In this document: positions 23,251 through 31,494 of the stretch, one piece after another
Layout: the number at the start of each line of letters is the position of its first letter
Numbering within the stretch: the stretch's first letter is position 1
Assembly (NCBI GenBank): GCA_017577565.1
Contig: PKRH01000011.1
Span: 1 to 40,701, forward strand
DNA: 40,701 bases
Source: Thermoanaerobacterales bacterium
GTDB lineage: Bacteria; Actinomycetota; Acidimicrobiia; Acidimicrobiales; JACDCH01
Reading direction: 5' to 3'
Position numbers and translations under genes: made by a program
Notes under the pieces: generated by a model
What the model saw: the letters and a program-made list of their open reading frames with translations, nothing else
The model's database searches: none
Told to the model about the DNA's origin: nothing

Positions 23251-23308
23251 GCGGCCGACCCGTCCCCGCCGGCCCGCCGGCCGCCCCCCACCCGACCTGG
23301 ACCCCACC

Positions 23309-24513
<1,205 letters not shown>

Positions 24514-24517
<4 letters not shown>

Positions 24518-25314
24518 CCGGCGCGGTCGAGGCCCCCGTCGGCCGGCTCGAGTCCCGGCTGCGCGCCGCCCGCGACCGGGGGCGCAAGCTGCTCGTCCCC
24601 TACGTGACCGGCGGCCTCCCCGGCTGGGAGCGGGTGGTCGAGGCGTGCGCCGCCGCCGGCGCCGACGCCATCGAGGTGGGGATCCCGTTCTCCGACCCGG
24701 TCATGGACGGGCCGACGATCCAGGAGGCGTCCGAGCGCGCCCTGCGGGCCGGGGCGACGCCGCCGGCGATCGTCGACGCGCTCGCCGACCTCGACACGGG
24801 CGGCGTGCCGCTCGTCGCCATGACCTACTACAACGTCGTCTTCCGCCAGGGCCACGAGCGCTTCGCGGCCGCGCTCGCCCGGGTCGGGGTGGCCGGCGCC
24901 ATCGTCCCCGACCTCCCGCTCGAGGAGGTCGGACCCTGGGCCGCGGCGGCCGACGCCGCCGGGGTCGAGACCGTCCTGCTCGCCGCGCCGACGGCCTCCG
25001 ACGAGCGGCTGGTGCGCATCTGCGCCCGCTCCCGGGGGTGGGTCTACGGCGTCGGCCTGCTGGGGGTGACCGGCGAGCGGTCGGAGCTCGCCGCCAGCGC
25101 GCTGGCGATGGCCCGGCGGCTCAAGGCGGTGACCGACAAGCCGGTGCTCGTCGGCGTCGGCGTGTCGACGCCCGAGCAGGCGGCGGAGGTCGCGGCGGTG
25201 GCCGACGGCGTGATCGTCGGCTCGGCGCTCGTGCGTCGCCTGCTGGAGGGGGGCGGGCCCGAGGTCGCCGGCCGGTTCGTGGCCGAGCTGCGGGCCGGGC
25301 TCGACGGGGCCTGA
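24514..25314 (+). CDS. trpA: tryptophan synthase alpha subunit
   Basis: Cleaves indole-3-glycerol phosphate to indole and glyceraldehyde-3-phosphate; passes indole to TrpB. The 266-residue barrel has AIEVGIPFSDPVMDGPTIQ, holding the catalytic Glu and Asp, then YYNVVF, GAIVPDLPLEE, LLAAPTASDERL, VYGVGLLGVTG and VGVGVSTPEQAAEV. The start is fixed by the GTGA overlap with trpB. Last gene of the trp run, 14 bp before the convergent dienelactone-hydrolase-like gene. Confidence 0.97.
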
Positions 25315-25328
25315 CCGCCGGGCCGGGC

Positions 25329-25997
25329 TCAGGTCCCGTCGTCGGGGTCGGCCTTCAGCCGGTCGCGCAGGAAGGCGAGCGTCCGCTCCCAGGCCAGCGT
25401 GGCCGCCGCCTCGTCGTAGGTCGGGCGGTCGGCCTCGAAGAACCAGTGCTCGGTGCCCGGGTAGTGGTGGAACTCGACGTCCTTCTCGAGCACGTGGAGG
25501 TCGGCCTCGAGGAGCGTGCGCTCGTCGGGGTCGACGAGCGTGTCGTTCTCGGCGAAGTGCCCGAGGAACGCCGAGGTGGCGGGCGTCATGTCGATGTTCT
25601 GCGTGCCGTAGAACACGACGGTGGCGCCCACCAGGTCGGGGACGCGCCCGGCCAGCCACAGCGCCCACGAGGCGCCCATCGAGAACCCCAGGGTCCCCAC
25701 CGGGGCGGACGGCGTGGCGGGCATGTTGTGCAGGGCGAACAGGCTGGCCCGCACGAGGTGGGCCATGGCGTCCATGTCGCTCTCGGCCAGCATGGCCCGG
25801 GCCTCGTCGGGGTCGTCGGTGGTGCGGCCGCCGAACAGGTCGGGCGCCAGGGCCACGAACCCCTCCTCGGCGAGCCGGTCGCACAGGCCCTTGAAGAACG
25901 GCGTGAGCCCCCACCACGAGTGCAGCACCAGGACCCCCGGCCCGTGGCCGGCGTCGGGCACGGTGACGTAGCCGGTGCCGGCGGATCGGGAAGCCAT
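25329..25997 (-). CDS. dienelactone hydrolase family protein
   Basis: A 222-residue alpha/beta hydrolase of the DLH family. VLVLHSWWGLTPFFKGLCDRLAEEGFVALAPDLF is the typical N-terminal section, LGFSMGASWALW the nucleophile elbow, with Ser where classical dienelactone hydrolase has Cys, AENDTLVDPDE provides the acid and PGTEHWFFEADRP the His. The substrate is unknown. ATG at 25997 lies 8 nt after TACGGT (26010-26005); divergent from the Cys-rich protein gene. Confidence 0.85.
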   Translation of the reverse strand: MASRSAGTGYVTVPDAGHGPGVLVLHSWWGLTPFFKGLCDRLAEEGFVALAPDLFGGRTTDDPDEARAMLAESDMDAMAHLVRASLFALHNMPATPSAPVGTLGFSMGASWALWLAGRVPDLVGATVVFYGTQNIDMTPATSAFLGHFAENDTLVDPDERTLLEADLHVLEKDVEFHHYPGTEHWFFEADRPTYDEAAATLAWERTLAFLRDRLKADPDDGT

Positions 25998-26004
25998 GGC
26001 GATG

Positions 26005-26048
26005 ACCGTACCGAGGCCGATCGGCGATCCACCACGCGGCGGTACGCT
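26005..26048. promoter_or_regulatory. divergent promoters of the DLH-like and Cys-rich genes
   Basis: TACGGT (26010-26005, minus) is 8 nt from ATG 25997; TACGCT (26043-26048, plus) is 9 nt from GTG 26057. Confidence 0.55.
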
Positions 26049-26056
26049 TGGCCGTC

Positions 26057-26407
26057 GTGGCTCCCGGAGACCGAGTCGACAGCTGCCCCCTCTGCCGGGC
26101 CGAGCGGATCACCACCTGGTACCACGAGGACGACGTGTGCTGGATCGCCGACTGCGAGATCTGCGCGACCCCCATGGTGGTGTGGCGCTGGCACGGCACC
26201 GACGTCCCCGCCGACCACCGCGACCACATGGCGCGGCGCCTGGCCGAGGTGGCCGACCGGGTCTTCGACGGCCACTACGTCGACGACCACATGCGCAACA
26301 TCCCCGACCACTGGCACGCCCACGCCCGCCCGGTCGGCGGGTTCTTCGGGCACGGGTTCCGGCGGGACGGCACGCCCGCCGGCGAGCTCGGCGGGGGCGG
26401 CTCGTGA
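26057..26407 (+). CDS. small Cys/His-rich conserved-looking protein, function unknown
   Basis: A 116-residue protein with two CxxC pairs, SCPLC near residue 9-13 and DCEICATPMVV near residue 33-41, then a His-rich block: DHRDHM, DDHMRNIPDHWHAHAR. The pattern CPLC...C-x-x-C then H-x-x-N-I-P-x-H-W-H-x-H suggests a zinc-binding fold related to HIT/galactose-1-phosphate uridylyltransferase-type proteins (inference). A Gly/Phe-rich tail follows. A TTG 9 bp upstream overlaps the -10 TACGCT (26043-26048), so I choose the GTG at 26057, 9 nt past that box. Its stop overlaps the haemoglobin start (GTGA), so the two are coupled. Confidence 0.72.
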   Translation: MAPGDRVDSCPLCRAERITTWYHEDDVCWIADCEICATPMVVWRWHGTDVPADHRDHMARRLAEVADRVFDGHYVDDHMRNIPDHWHAHARPVGGFFGHGFRRDGTPAGELGGGGS

Positions 26408-26883
26408 CCGGCGTGACGGGACCGGCCGGGGGCGCCGGGTCCGGCCGCCGCCGGCTCATCCCCGTGGGCGGCCAGCGCCGGCCCGACGGCGAGGCGATGC
26501 CGGTCGTCAACCTGTTCGACGCGGTCGGGGGCCAGGGGTTCTTCGACGAGCTGGTCGAGCGCTTCTACCGGGGCGTCGAGGGTGACCCGCTGCTGCGCCC
26601 CCTCTACCCGGACGACCTGACCGAGTCCAAGCGCCACCTGGCGCTGTTCCTCGGCCAGTACTGGGGCGGCCCGGCCACCTACTCCGAGGAGCGGGGGCAC
26701 CCCCGCCTGCGCATGCGCCACCTGCCCTTCGCCATCGGCGAGGCCGAGCGCGACGCCTGGCTGCGCCACATGACGGCCGCCCTCGACAGCCTGGTGGTCG
26801 AGCGCGACGTCCACCCGGCCATCGAGGCCCGGATGATCGACTACTTCGTCATGGCGGCCGACGCCATGGTCAACACCCGCTGA
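26404..26883 (+). CDS. glbO: group II truncated haemoglobin (GlbO-like)
   Basis: Haem protein of the trHbII class, linked in actinobacteria to oxygen and peroxide chemistry. From about residue 34 the sequence is classic GlbO: NLFDAVGGQGFFDELVERFY (Tyr55, B10), DPLLRPLYPDDL, LALFLGQYWGGPATYSEERGHPRLRMRH (His106, proximal F8) and RDAWLRHM (Trp119, G8). The GTG start, coupled by GTGA to the upstream gene, adds a 33-residue basic/Gly-rich N-terminus not normal for GlbO; the ATG at 26497 would give the standard length. I keep the coupled start at moderate confidence. Confidence 0.88.
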   Translation: MTGVTGPAGGAGSGRRRLIPVGGQRRPDGEAMPVVNLFDAVGGQGFFDELVERFYRGVEGDPLLRPLYPDDLTESKRHLALFLGQYWGGPATYSEERGHPRLRMRHLPFAIGEAERDAWLRHMTAALDSLVVERDVHPAIEARMIDYFVMAADAMVNTR

Positions 26884-26934
26884 GCCCCGGGGGGCGCGCC
26901 GCCGGGCGGCCCGCCCGCGGTCGGTCCCCGCCGG

Positions 26935-26940
26935 TAGGGT
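26935..26940 (+). promoter_or_regulatory. -10 box of bcp
   Basis: TAGGGT, 8 nt before ATG 26948. Confidence 0.55.
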
Positions 26941-26947
26941 CGTCGCC

Positions 26948-27400
26948 ATGCTGACGCAAGGGGACAAGGCGCCCGAGTTCTCCCTGCCCGACCAGGACGG
27001 CAACACCGTCTCGCTGTCCGACTTCCGCGGCCGCAAGGTGCTCGTGTACTTCTACCCGAAGGCCGACACGCCGGGGTGCACGACCCAGGCCTGCGGCCTG
27101 CGCGACATCCTCGGCGAGATCGGCGACACGGCGGTCGTGGGCATCAGCCCCGACGCGCCGGCGAAGCAGAAGCGCTTCGACGAGAAGTACGGGCTCGGCT
27201 TCCCGCTGCTGTCCGACGCCGACCACGCGGTGGCCGAGGCCTACGGCGCCTGGGGCGAGAAGAAGAACTACGGACGCACCTACATGGGGGTCATCCGCTC
27301 GGCCTTCCTCGTCGACGAGGAGGGCAACCTCGCCGAGGTGTGGCCGAAGATCACGCCCAAGGACACGCCGAAGAAGCTGCTCGCGGCGCTGGGGTCCTGA
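26948..27400 (+). CDS. bcp: thioredoxin-dependent peroxiredoxin (Bcp/PrxQ)
   Basis: A 150-residue atypical 2-Cys peroxiredoxin that reduces peroxides using thioredoxin. GDKAPEFSLPDQDG opens the fold; VLVYFYPKADTPGCTTQACGLRD holds the peroxidatic Cys44 and resolving Cys49, the PrxQ spacing. VVGISPDAP, FPLLSDADHAVAEAYGAWGEK and RSAFLVDEEG complete the family order. ATG at 26948 lies 8 nt after TAGGGT (26935-26940). It stands next to the haemoglobin gene, which fits an oxidative-stress group. Confidence 0.95.
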   Translation: MLTQGDKAPEFSLPDQDGNTVSLSDFRGRKVLVYFYPKADTPGCTTQACGLRDILGEIGDTAVVGISPDAPAKQKRFDEKYGLGFPLLSDADHAVAEAYGAWGEKKNYGRTYMGVIRSAFLVDEEGNLAEVWPKITPKDTPKKLLAALGS

Positions 27401-27453
27401 GGGCCGGGGTGGGGGGCGCCGCCGCCCGTCTCACGCCGGGCCGCCCCGGGGCG

Positions 27454-27459
27454 TTGGAT
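27454..27459 (+). promoter_or_regulatory. possible -10 box of the ECF sigma gene
   Basis: TTGGAT, 6 nt before GTG 27465. It departs from TANNNT, so it may be read by another sigma factor, perhaps its own. Confidence 0.35.
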
Positions 27460-27464
27460 CTCCG

Positions 27465-27941
27465 GTGACGCTGCCTCCGTTCCAGACGCTGCTCGACGAG
27501 CACGCCGACGACCTCTACCGGTTCCTCGTCGCCTCGGTGGGGCCGCACGACGGCGCCGACTGCTTCCAGGAGACGATCGTCGCCGCCCTGCGGGCGTACC
27601 CCGAGCTGCGCCACGCCGAGAACCTGCGGGGCTGGCTGTTCACGATCGCCCACCGCAAGGTCGTCGACCACGCCCGCCGGGTGCAGCGCCACGCCGTCCC
27701 GGTGGCCGACCCGCCGGAGGTCCCCGCCTCCGGCACCCCGCCGGTCGACGCCGACCTGTGGCGGGCCGTGCGCAACCTCCCGCCCAAGCAGCGCACCGCG
27801 GTCGTGCAGCGCTTCCTGTTCGACCGCCCCTACGCGGAGGTGGCCGCCGTCATCGGCTGCAGCGAGGAGGCGGCCCGGCAGAACGTCCGGGCCGGCCTGG
27901 CCCGCCTGCGCCGGGACACGACCCTGGAGGTGGCACCGTGA
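27465..27941 (+). CDS. ECF-type RNA polymerase sigma factor
   Basis: A 158-residue two-domain sigma factor. Region 2 covers about residues 11-75 (LYRFLVASVG, DCFQETIVAAL, NLRGWLFTIAHRKVVDHAR); region 4 about 96-150 (LWRAVRNLPPKQRTAVVQRFLFD, YAEVAAVIGCSEEAARQNVRAGLARLRR). There is no region 3 or C-terminal extension. The GTG at 27465 lies 6 nt after TTGGAT (27454-27459). Its stop overlaps the alkyltransferase gene by 4 bases (GTGA), and no anti-sigma gene follows; the alkyltransferase takes that place. Confidence 0.88.
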   Translation: MTLPPFQTLLDEHADDLYRFLVASVGPHDGADCFQETIVAALRAYPELRHAENLRGWLFTIAHRKVVDHARRVQRHAVPVADPPEVPASGTPPVDADLWRAVRNLPPKQRTAVVQRFLFDRPYAEVAAVIGCSEEAARQNVRAGLARLRRDTTLEVAP

Positions 27942-28558
27942 CGTCCATCGACGACCTCGAGGCCCGGCTGCGTCGGGAGGGCGTCGACGACGCCGGCGCT
28001 CCCGGCCTCGACGAGCTGCTCACCGCCGCCCTGGCCCGGGCCGAGGCCGAGGGCCTGGTCGACGTGGCCTGGGCGACCGAGGACACGCCCGTCGGACGCC
28101 TGACGCTTGCCGCCACCGACCAGGGCCTGGTCCGGATCTCCTACGACCCCGAGGACCGGGTGCTGGAGGAGCTCGCCGCCAAGGTGTCGCCCCGGATCGT
28201 GCGGGTCCCCCGCCGGCTCGACCCGGTGCGCCGGCAGCTCGAGGAGTACTTCGAGGGCCGGCGGCGGGCCTTCGACGTCCCCCTCGACCGGCGGCTGTCC
28301 CGGGGCTACCGCCGGGCGGTGCTGGAGGAGCTCAGCCGGGTGCCGTACGGGCAGACGGTCAGCTACCGGGACCTGGCCGTCCGGACCGGCCGCCCGGGGG
28401 CGTCGCGGGCGGTGGGGTCGGCGATGGCGACCAACCCCATCCCGATCGTGGTCCCCTGCCACCGGGTGCTGCGCACCGGCGGGGCGCTCGGCGGCTACGG
28501 CGGTGGGCTGCAGGCGAAGGTCTGGCTGCTGCGCCACGAGGGCGCGCTGATGGGCTGA
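27938..28558 (+). CDS. ogt: methylated-DNA-protein-cysteine methyltransferase with N-terminal extension
   Basis: Repairs O6-alkylguanine by transferring the alkyl group to its own Cys. The 206-residue product carries the helix-turn-helix/active-site domain from about 120: YRRAVLEELSRVPYGQTVSYRDLA, ATNPIPIVVPCHRVLRTGGALGGYGGG, with acceptor Cys174 in PCHRV. Residues 46-115 form the N-terminal Ogt domain. Residues 1-42 (DLEARLRREGV..., LDELLTAALARAEAEGL) are an added helical segment, placed like an anti-sigma module although it has no HxxxCxxC zinc motif. The gene is coupled to the ECF sigma gene; the pair may respond to alkylation damage (inference). Confidence 0.9.
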   Translation: MTSIDDLEARLRREGVDDAGAPGLDELLTAALARAEAEGLVDVAWATEDTPVGRLTLAATDQGLVRISYDPEDRVLEELAAKVSPRIVRVPRRLDPVRRQLEEYFEGRRRAFDVPLDRRLSRGYRRAVLEELSRVPYGQTVSYRDLAVRTGRPGASRAVGSAMATNPIPIVVPCHRVLRTGGALGGYGGGLQAKVWLLRHEGALMG

Positions 28559-28567
28559 GCGGCGCGG

Positions 28568-28594
28568 CCCCGGGCGCTCACCCGGCGCCCGGGG
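28568..28594. terminator. strong GC stem-loop between convergent genes
   Basis: A perfect 10-bp inverted repeat (28568-28577 with 28585-28594, 7-nt loop) overlaps the stop of the small membrane peptide gene and lies just past the ogt stop. No T-tract follows; a bidirectional terminator role is inferred. Confidence 0.45.
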
Positions 28595-28703
28595 ACGGCG
28601 CCCGCGCGGCGAGCTCCTGCTCGTGCCGGGCGATGGCGCGGTTGCGGTACACGACGAGCCCGACGACGGCCGCGACCAGCAGGAGGAGGGCGATCCGACG
28701 CAT
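28578..28703 (-). CDS. 41-residue single-span membrane peptide
   Basis: The product begins MRRIALLLLVAAVVGLVVY (one hydrophobic helix, residues 4-19) and continues with a charged, Arg/Glu-rich tail (RNRAIARHEQELAARA). The layout, a basic tip, one helix and a short charged tail, recalls the DLW-39 family of actinobacterial small proteins, but no DLW motif is present. The ATG at 28703 lies 8 nt after TACCCT (28716-28711), a clear leaderless promoter, which is the main support; longer in-frame extensions would run into the tRNA. Unknown function. Confidence 0.6.
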   Translation of the reverse strand: MRRIALLLLVAAVVGLVVYRNRAIARHEQELAARAPSPGAG

Positions 28704-28710
28704 GGGTCGC

Positions 28711-28720
28711 AGGGTAGGCT
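28711..28720. promoter_or_regulatory. overlapping divergent -10 boxes of the 41-residue peptide gene and tRNA-Leu
   Basis: TACCCT (28716-28711, minus, 8 nt from ATG 28703) and TAGGCT (28715-28720, plus, 10 nt from the mature tRNA 5' end) share one TA step, the same arrangement as at 16174-16183. Confidence 0.55.
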
Positions 28721-28729
28721 GGGCGGCCC

Positions 28730-28813
28730 GCCCGGATGATGGAACTGGCAGACATGGGCGCCTCAAACGCGTCTGCCCGTGAGGGCGTGCGGGTTCGAAT
28801 CCCGCTCCGGGCA
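28730..28813 (+). tRNA. tRNA-Leu (anticodon CAA)
   Basis: An 84-nt class II tRNA. The acceptor stem GCCCGGA (28730-28736) pairs with TCCGGGC (28806-28812), discriminator A at 28813. The D arm holds GGAACTGGCAGA; the anticodon stem GGCGC/GCGTC closes a CTCAAAC loop with anticodon CAA, which reads UUG. A long variable arm (GCCC/GGGC) and the T arm GCGGG-TTCGAAT-CCCGC complete the fold. CCA is not encoded. TAGGCT at 28715-28720 is a likely -10 box. Confidence 0.97.
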
Positions 28814-28814
28814 C

Positions 28815-29510
28815 TCAGCTGGTCGGCGGCCCGCCGTCGCCGGCGCGGCGCTGGTCGGCGACGGCGCGCGCGGCGCGCCGCTCGGCCAGCCGGGACGACA
28901 GCGGGCCCAGCACGACCAGCGACAGCCAGACGAGCTTGCCGGCGGTGGCGTCGCCCCACCGGTCGACGCCGAGGTAGGTGACCGGCACCGAGGCGAACAT
29001 GACCGCCGGCACCACCAGCGCGTCGAGCGTGCGGGCGCGCCGGGCGGCCGGCGGCTCGCCGTCCTCCACCAGCCCCCGGACGACGGCGACGTGGAACATG
29101 GCGACGTTCGCCAGGACCGCCAGGCCCACGTTCACCGCGTAGAGCGCCGTCGGCAGGGCGAGGTCCTGCAGGTCGGGGTCGCCCATCGCCTCGGTGGTGA
29201 ACGGGATGAAGACGACGAAGAACGCCACGACGACGTTGGCGGCGATGACCGGCGGGTCCAGCGCGGTGAACCGGGCGACGAGCGCGTGGTTGCTGCGCCA
29301 GAAGACGACGATGACCACGAAGCTGAGGGCGAACGAGAACGCCTGCGAGCCGTTGGTCCGGAGCAGCTCGCCCGGGCTGCGCCACGCCCGCTCGTCGGTG
29401 ACGTCGAGGGTCGTCACGAGGAGCGTGAGCGAGAACCCGTAGACGACGTCGAAGAAGCTCAGCGCCCGGTCGTAGTTCGACGTGTCGCGCTCGTAGCGGT
29501 CGGCGGGCAT
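28815..29510 (-). CDS. TMEM175/DUF1211 family putative ion channel
   Basis: A 231-residue membrane protein. The first helix has RALSFFDVVYGFSLTLLVTTLDV, the DUF1211/TMEM175 pattern (usual form RxxxFSDGVFAIAITLLVLDI) with FFDVVYG in place of FSDGVFA. FVVIVVFWRSNHALVARF matches the third helix signature. About six hydrophobic segments are visible. Bacterial members are potassium-selective channels; the altered filter-helix motif makes selectivity uncertain. The ATG shares one base with the malQ stop (TGATG), so the gene is translated after malQ. It ends 2 bp from the tRNA-Leu 3' end. Confidence 0.82.
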   Translation of the reverse strand: MPADRYERDTSNYDRALSFFDVVYGFSLTLLVTTLDVTDERAWRSPGELLRTNGSQAFSFALSFVVIVVFWRSNHALVARFTALDPPVIAANVVVAFFVVFIPFTTEAMGDPDLQDLALPTALYAVNVGLAVLANVAMFHVAVVRGLVEDGEPPAARRARTLDALVVPAVMFASVPVTYLGVDRWGDATAGKLVWLSLVVLGPLSSRLAERRAARAVADQRRAGDGGPPTS

Positions 29511-31339
29511 CAGCGGCGGAGGGCCTCGACGACCCGGTCGACGAGGGGATCGGTGAAGACGTCGGCCAGCGGCACCGGCAGGCCGATCGACCAGTTGGGA
29601 CGCTCGTGGGTGGTGCCGGGGAGGTTCGGCCGCCGGCGCAGGGCGAGCATGTCCTCGAGCGTGGCCGCCACCAGGGCGCTCGGGGCCCGGGCCAGGCGCG
29701 CGTGGACGGCGACGACGACGTCCTCGACGTCGGCGTCGGGCCCGAGCCCGGTCAGGGCGACGAGCCGGTCGCGCAGGCCGGCGAGGGCGGCCTCGTCGGG
29801 CTCGATCCCGGCCGCCCGCTGGTCGGCGGCGTCGTCGCCCGACCAGACCCCGGCCACCGTCGGCAGGTCGTGGGTCGTCACGGCGGCGAGCGCCTGGGCG
29901 GGCCACTCCTCCGGGGGCGCGCCCTCGAACCAGACGAGGCGGTAGGAGAGGACGCCGGCCTCGCCCAGCGCGGCGCGGACCTCGGGCTCGACCGTGCCGA
30001 GGTCCTCGCCCACGACCACCGCGCCGGCCCGGGCGCTCTCGATGGCGAGCACGGCGAGCAGCTCGTCGGCCCGGTAGCGGACGTAGGCGCCGTCCTCGGG
30101 CCCGCCGCCCGGCGGGATCCAGAACAGGCGGAACAGGCCCATGACGTGGTCGATCCGCACGCCGCCGCCGTGGCCCATGGCCGCCCGCCACAGCGACGCC
30201 AGCGGCGCGTAGCCGGCCTCCCGCAGGGCGTGGGGCACGAAGGGGGGCAGGCCCCAGTCCTGCCCGGCGCGGTTGAACTCGTCGGGCGGCGCCCCGACGC
30301 TGACACCCTCGGCCAGCAGGTCCTGGAGCGCCCAGGCGTCGGCGCCGTCGGGGTCGACCCCGACGGCCAGGTCGGTGAGCAGCGCCACCGGCTCCTCGGC
30401 CCGGCGCAGCTGGTCGGCGGCCAGGTGCTGCACCCAGGCCCAGAACGCCACCCGGTCGGCGTGGTCGGCGGCGAACCGGTCGACGGCGGGGGCGTCGGGG
30501 CGCCGCAGCTCGGCCGGCCAGGACCGCCAGCCCCGCCCGTGGTGCTCGGCCAGGGCACAGAACCGGGCGTAGCGCTCGAGCTCCTCGCCCTGCTCGGCCC
30601 GCCAGCGGGCGAAGCGGGCGTCCGGGCCGTGCCGCTCCCACAGCAGCTCGAGCGCCCGGCGCTTGAGCTCCCACACCGCGTCCCGGTCGACGACCGGCTC
30701 CCGGTTCAGCCGCCGGGCCCGGGCGGCCAGCTCGCGGACGTCGGGGTCGGCCGCCGCGCCGGGGATCTCCTCGACGCGCAGCAGCAGCGGGTTGAGCCAC
30801 CGCCGGCTGGAGGGGCGGTAGGGGCTCGGCTCGACGTGCGCGAGGGGCAGGGGCGCGTGCAGCGGGCTGACGGCCACCATCCCGGCGCCCCGCCCGGCCG
30901 CCCAGGTGGCGATCGCCCGCAGGTCGGCCAGGTCGCCGATGCCCCAGCTCTCGGCCGACCGGCAGGAGGGCAGCTGGACGACCGGCAGCCACGCCCGCAG
31001 CCCGGCCGGCAGGTGGCAGCGGCCGGGGGTCACGAACAGCCGGGTCACCGGCCCGCCGTCGTCGGGGTGCAGCTCGTGGTAGCCGATGGGCAGGTCGGGC
31101 GGCAGCGCGTGCTGGGCCCGCAGGACCTCACCGGTCTCGAGCCGCAGCTCGCACGGCCCGAGGAGCGGCTCGGCGGCGCCCGCCCGGACGACCCACAGGG
31201 GCGACGCGGGCTCGGGGGGCGGGACCTCGCCGTCGCCCATGGCGGCCCGCAGCGCGGCCCGCGTCTCCTCCGAGGTCGGGTGCCACCGGCCGGCCACGTC
31301 GTGGTAGCCGTCGTCGATGCCCCACGCGTCGGTCGCCAT
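29510..31339 (-). CDS. malQ: 4-alpha-glucanotransferase (amylomaltase)
   Basis: GH77 enzyme that moves alpha-1,4-glucan segments between maltodextrins, in glycogen and maltose metabolism. The 609-residue product has SWGIGDLADLRAIATWAA, PSPYRPSSRRWLNPLLL, FNRAGQDWGLPPFVP, the nucleophile in VRIDHVMGLFRLFWIP (Asp), the acid/base in VVVGEDLGTVEPEV (Glu) and VTTHDLPTVAGVW. The ATG at 31339 lies 9 nt after TACGGT (31353-31348). First gene of a malQ-TMEM175 unit. Confidence 0.94.
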   Translation of the reverse strand: MATDAWGIDDGYHDVAGRWHPTSEETRAALRAAMGDGEVPPPEPASPLWVVRAGAAEPLLGPCELRLETGEVLRAQHALPPDLPIGYHELHPDDGGPVTRLFVTPGRCHLPAGLRAWLPVVQLPSCRSAESWGIGDLADLRAIATWAAGRGAGMVAVSPLHAPLPLAHVEPSPYRPSSRRWLNPLLLRVEEIPGAAADPDVRELAARARRLNREPVVDRDAVWELKRRALELLWERHGPDARFARWRAEQGEELERYARFCALAEHHGRGWRSWPAELRRPDAPAVDRFAADHADRVAFWAWVQHLAADQLRRAEEPVALLTDLAVGVDPDGADAWALQDLLAEGVSVGAPPDEFNRAGQDWGLPPFVPHALREAGYAPLASLWRAAMGHGGGVRIDHVMGLFRLFWIPPGGGPEDGAYVRYRADELLAVLAIESARAGAVVVGEDLGTVEPEVRAALGEAGVLSYRLVWFEGAPPEEWPAQALAAVTTHDLPTVAGVWSGDDAADQRAAGIEPDEAALAGLRDRLVALTGLGPDADVEDVVVAVHARLARAPSALVAATLEDMLALRRRPNLPGTTHERPNWSIGLPVPLADVFTDPLVDRVVEALRR

Positions 31340-31347
31340 CGGCGCGC

Positions 31348-31353
31348 ACCGTA
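31348..31353 (-). promoter_or_regulatory. -10 box of malQ
   Basis: TACGGT on the minus strand, 9 nt from ATG 31339. Confidence 0.5.
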
Positions 31354-31385
31354 CCCGCGGCCGGTGGGCGCGAGCGCGCATCAGA

Positions 31386-31451
31386 GTGGTCGTCACACCA
31401 CGCCGCGTCGCTGCCCGGCGCCCGGGGTGGCGGGCCGCGGCACCCCGGGCG
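31386..31451. repeat. two inverted repeats in the malQ / coiled-coil gene intergenic region
   Basis: The 155-bp divergent gap holds GTGGT-n6-ACCAC (31386-31401) and a perfect 11-bp repeat (31419-31429 with 31441-31451, 11-nt centre). Neither ends in a T-tract and both lie upstream of both genes. The first sits about 45-60 bp upstream of the expected malQ transcription start, so an operator is possible. Confidence 0.5.
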
Positions 31452-31482
31452 TCACGCGCCCGGCGGGTCCGTTCGCGCACCC

Positions 31483-31488
31483 TAGACT
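31483..31488 (+). promoter_or_regulatory. -10 box of the coiled-coil gene
   Basis: TAGACT, 7 nt before GTG 31495; probably also drives the ANTAR regulator and polA. Confidence 0.55.
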
Positions 31489-31494
31489 CGCAGC

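Noticed and set aside
23251..23308. trp attenuator or leader peptide before trpB
   Set aside because: The 58-bp gap has no Trp-codon run, no start with ribosome site and no competing hairpins with a T-tract.
28736..28981. Coding frames crossing tRNA-Leu
   Set aside because: The clear tRNA cloverleaf and the conserved TMEM175-like gene explain this sequence.
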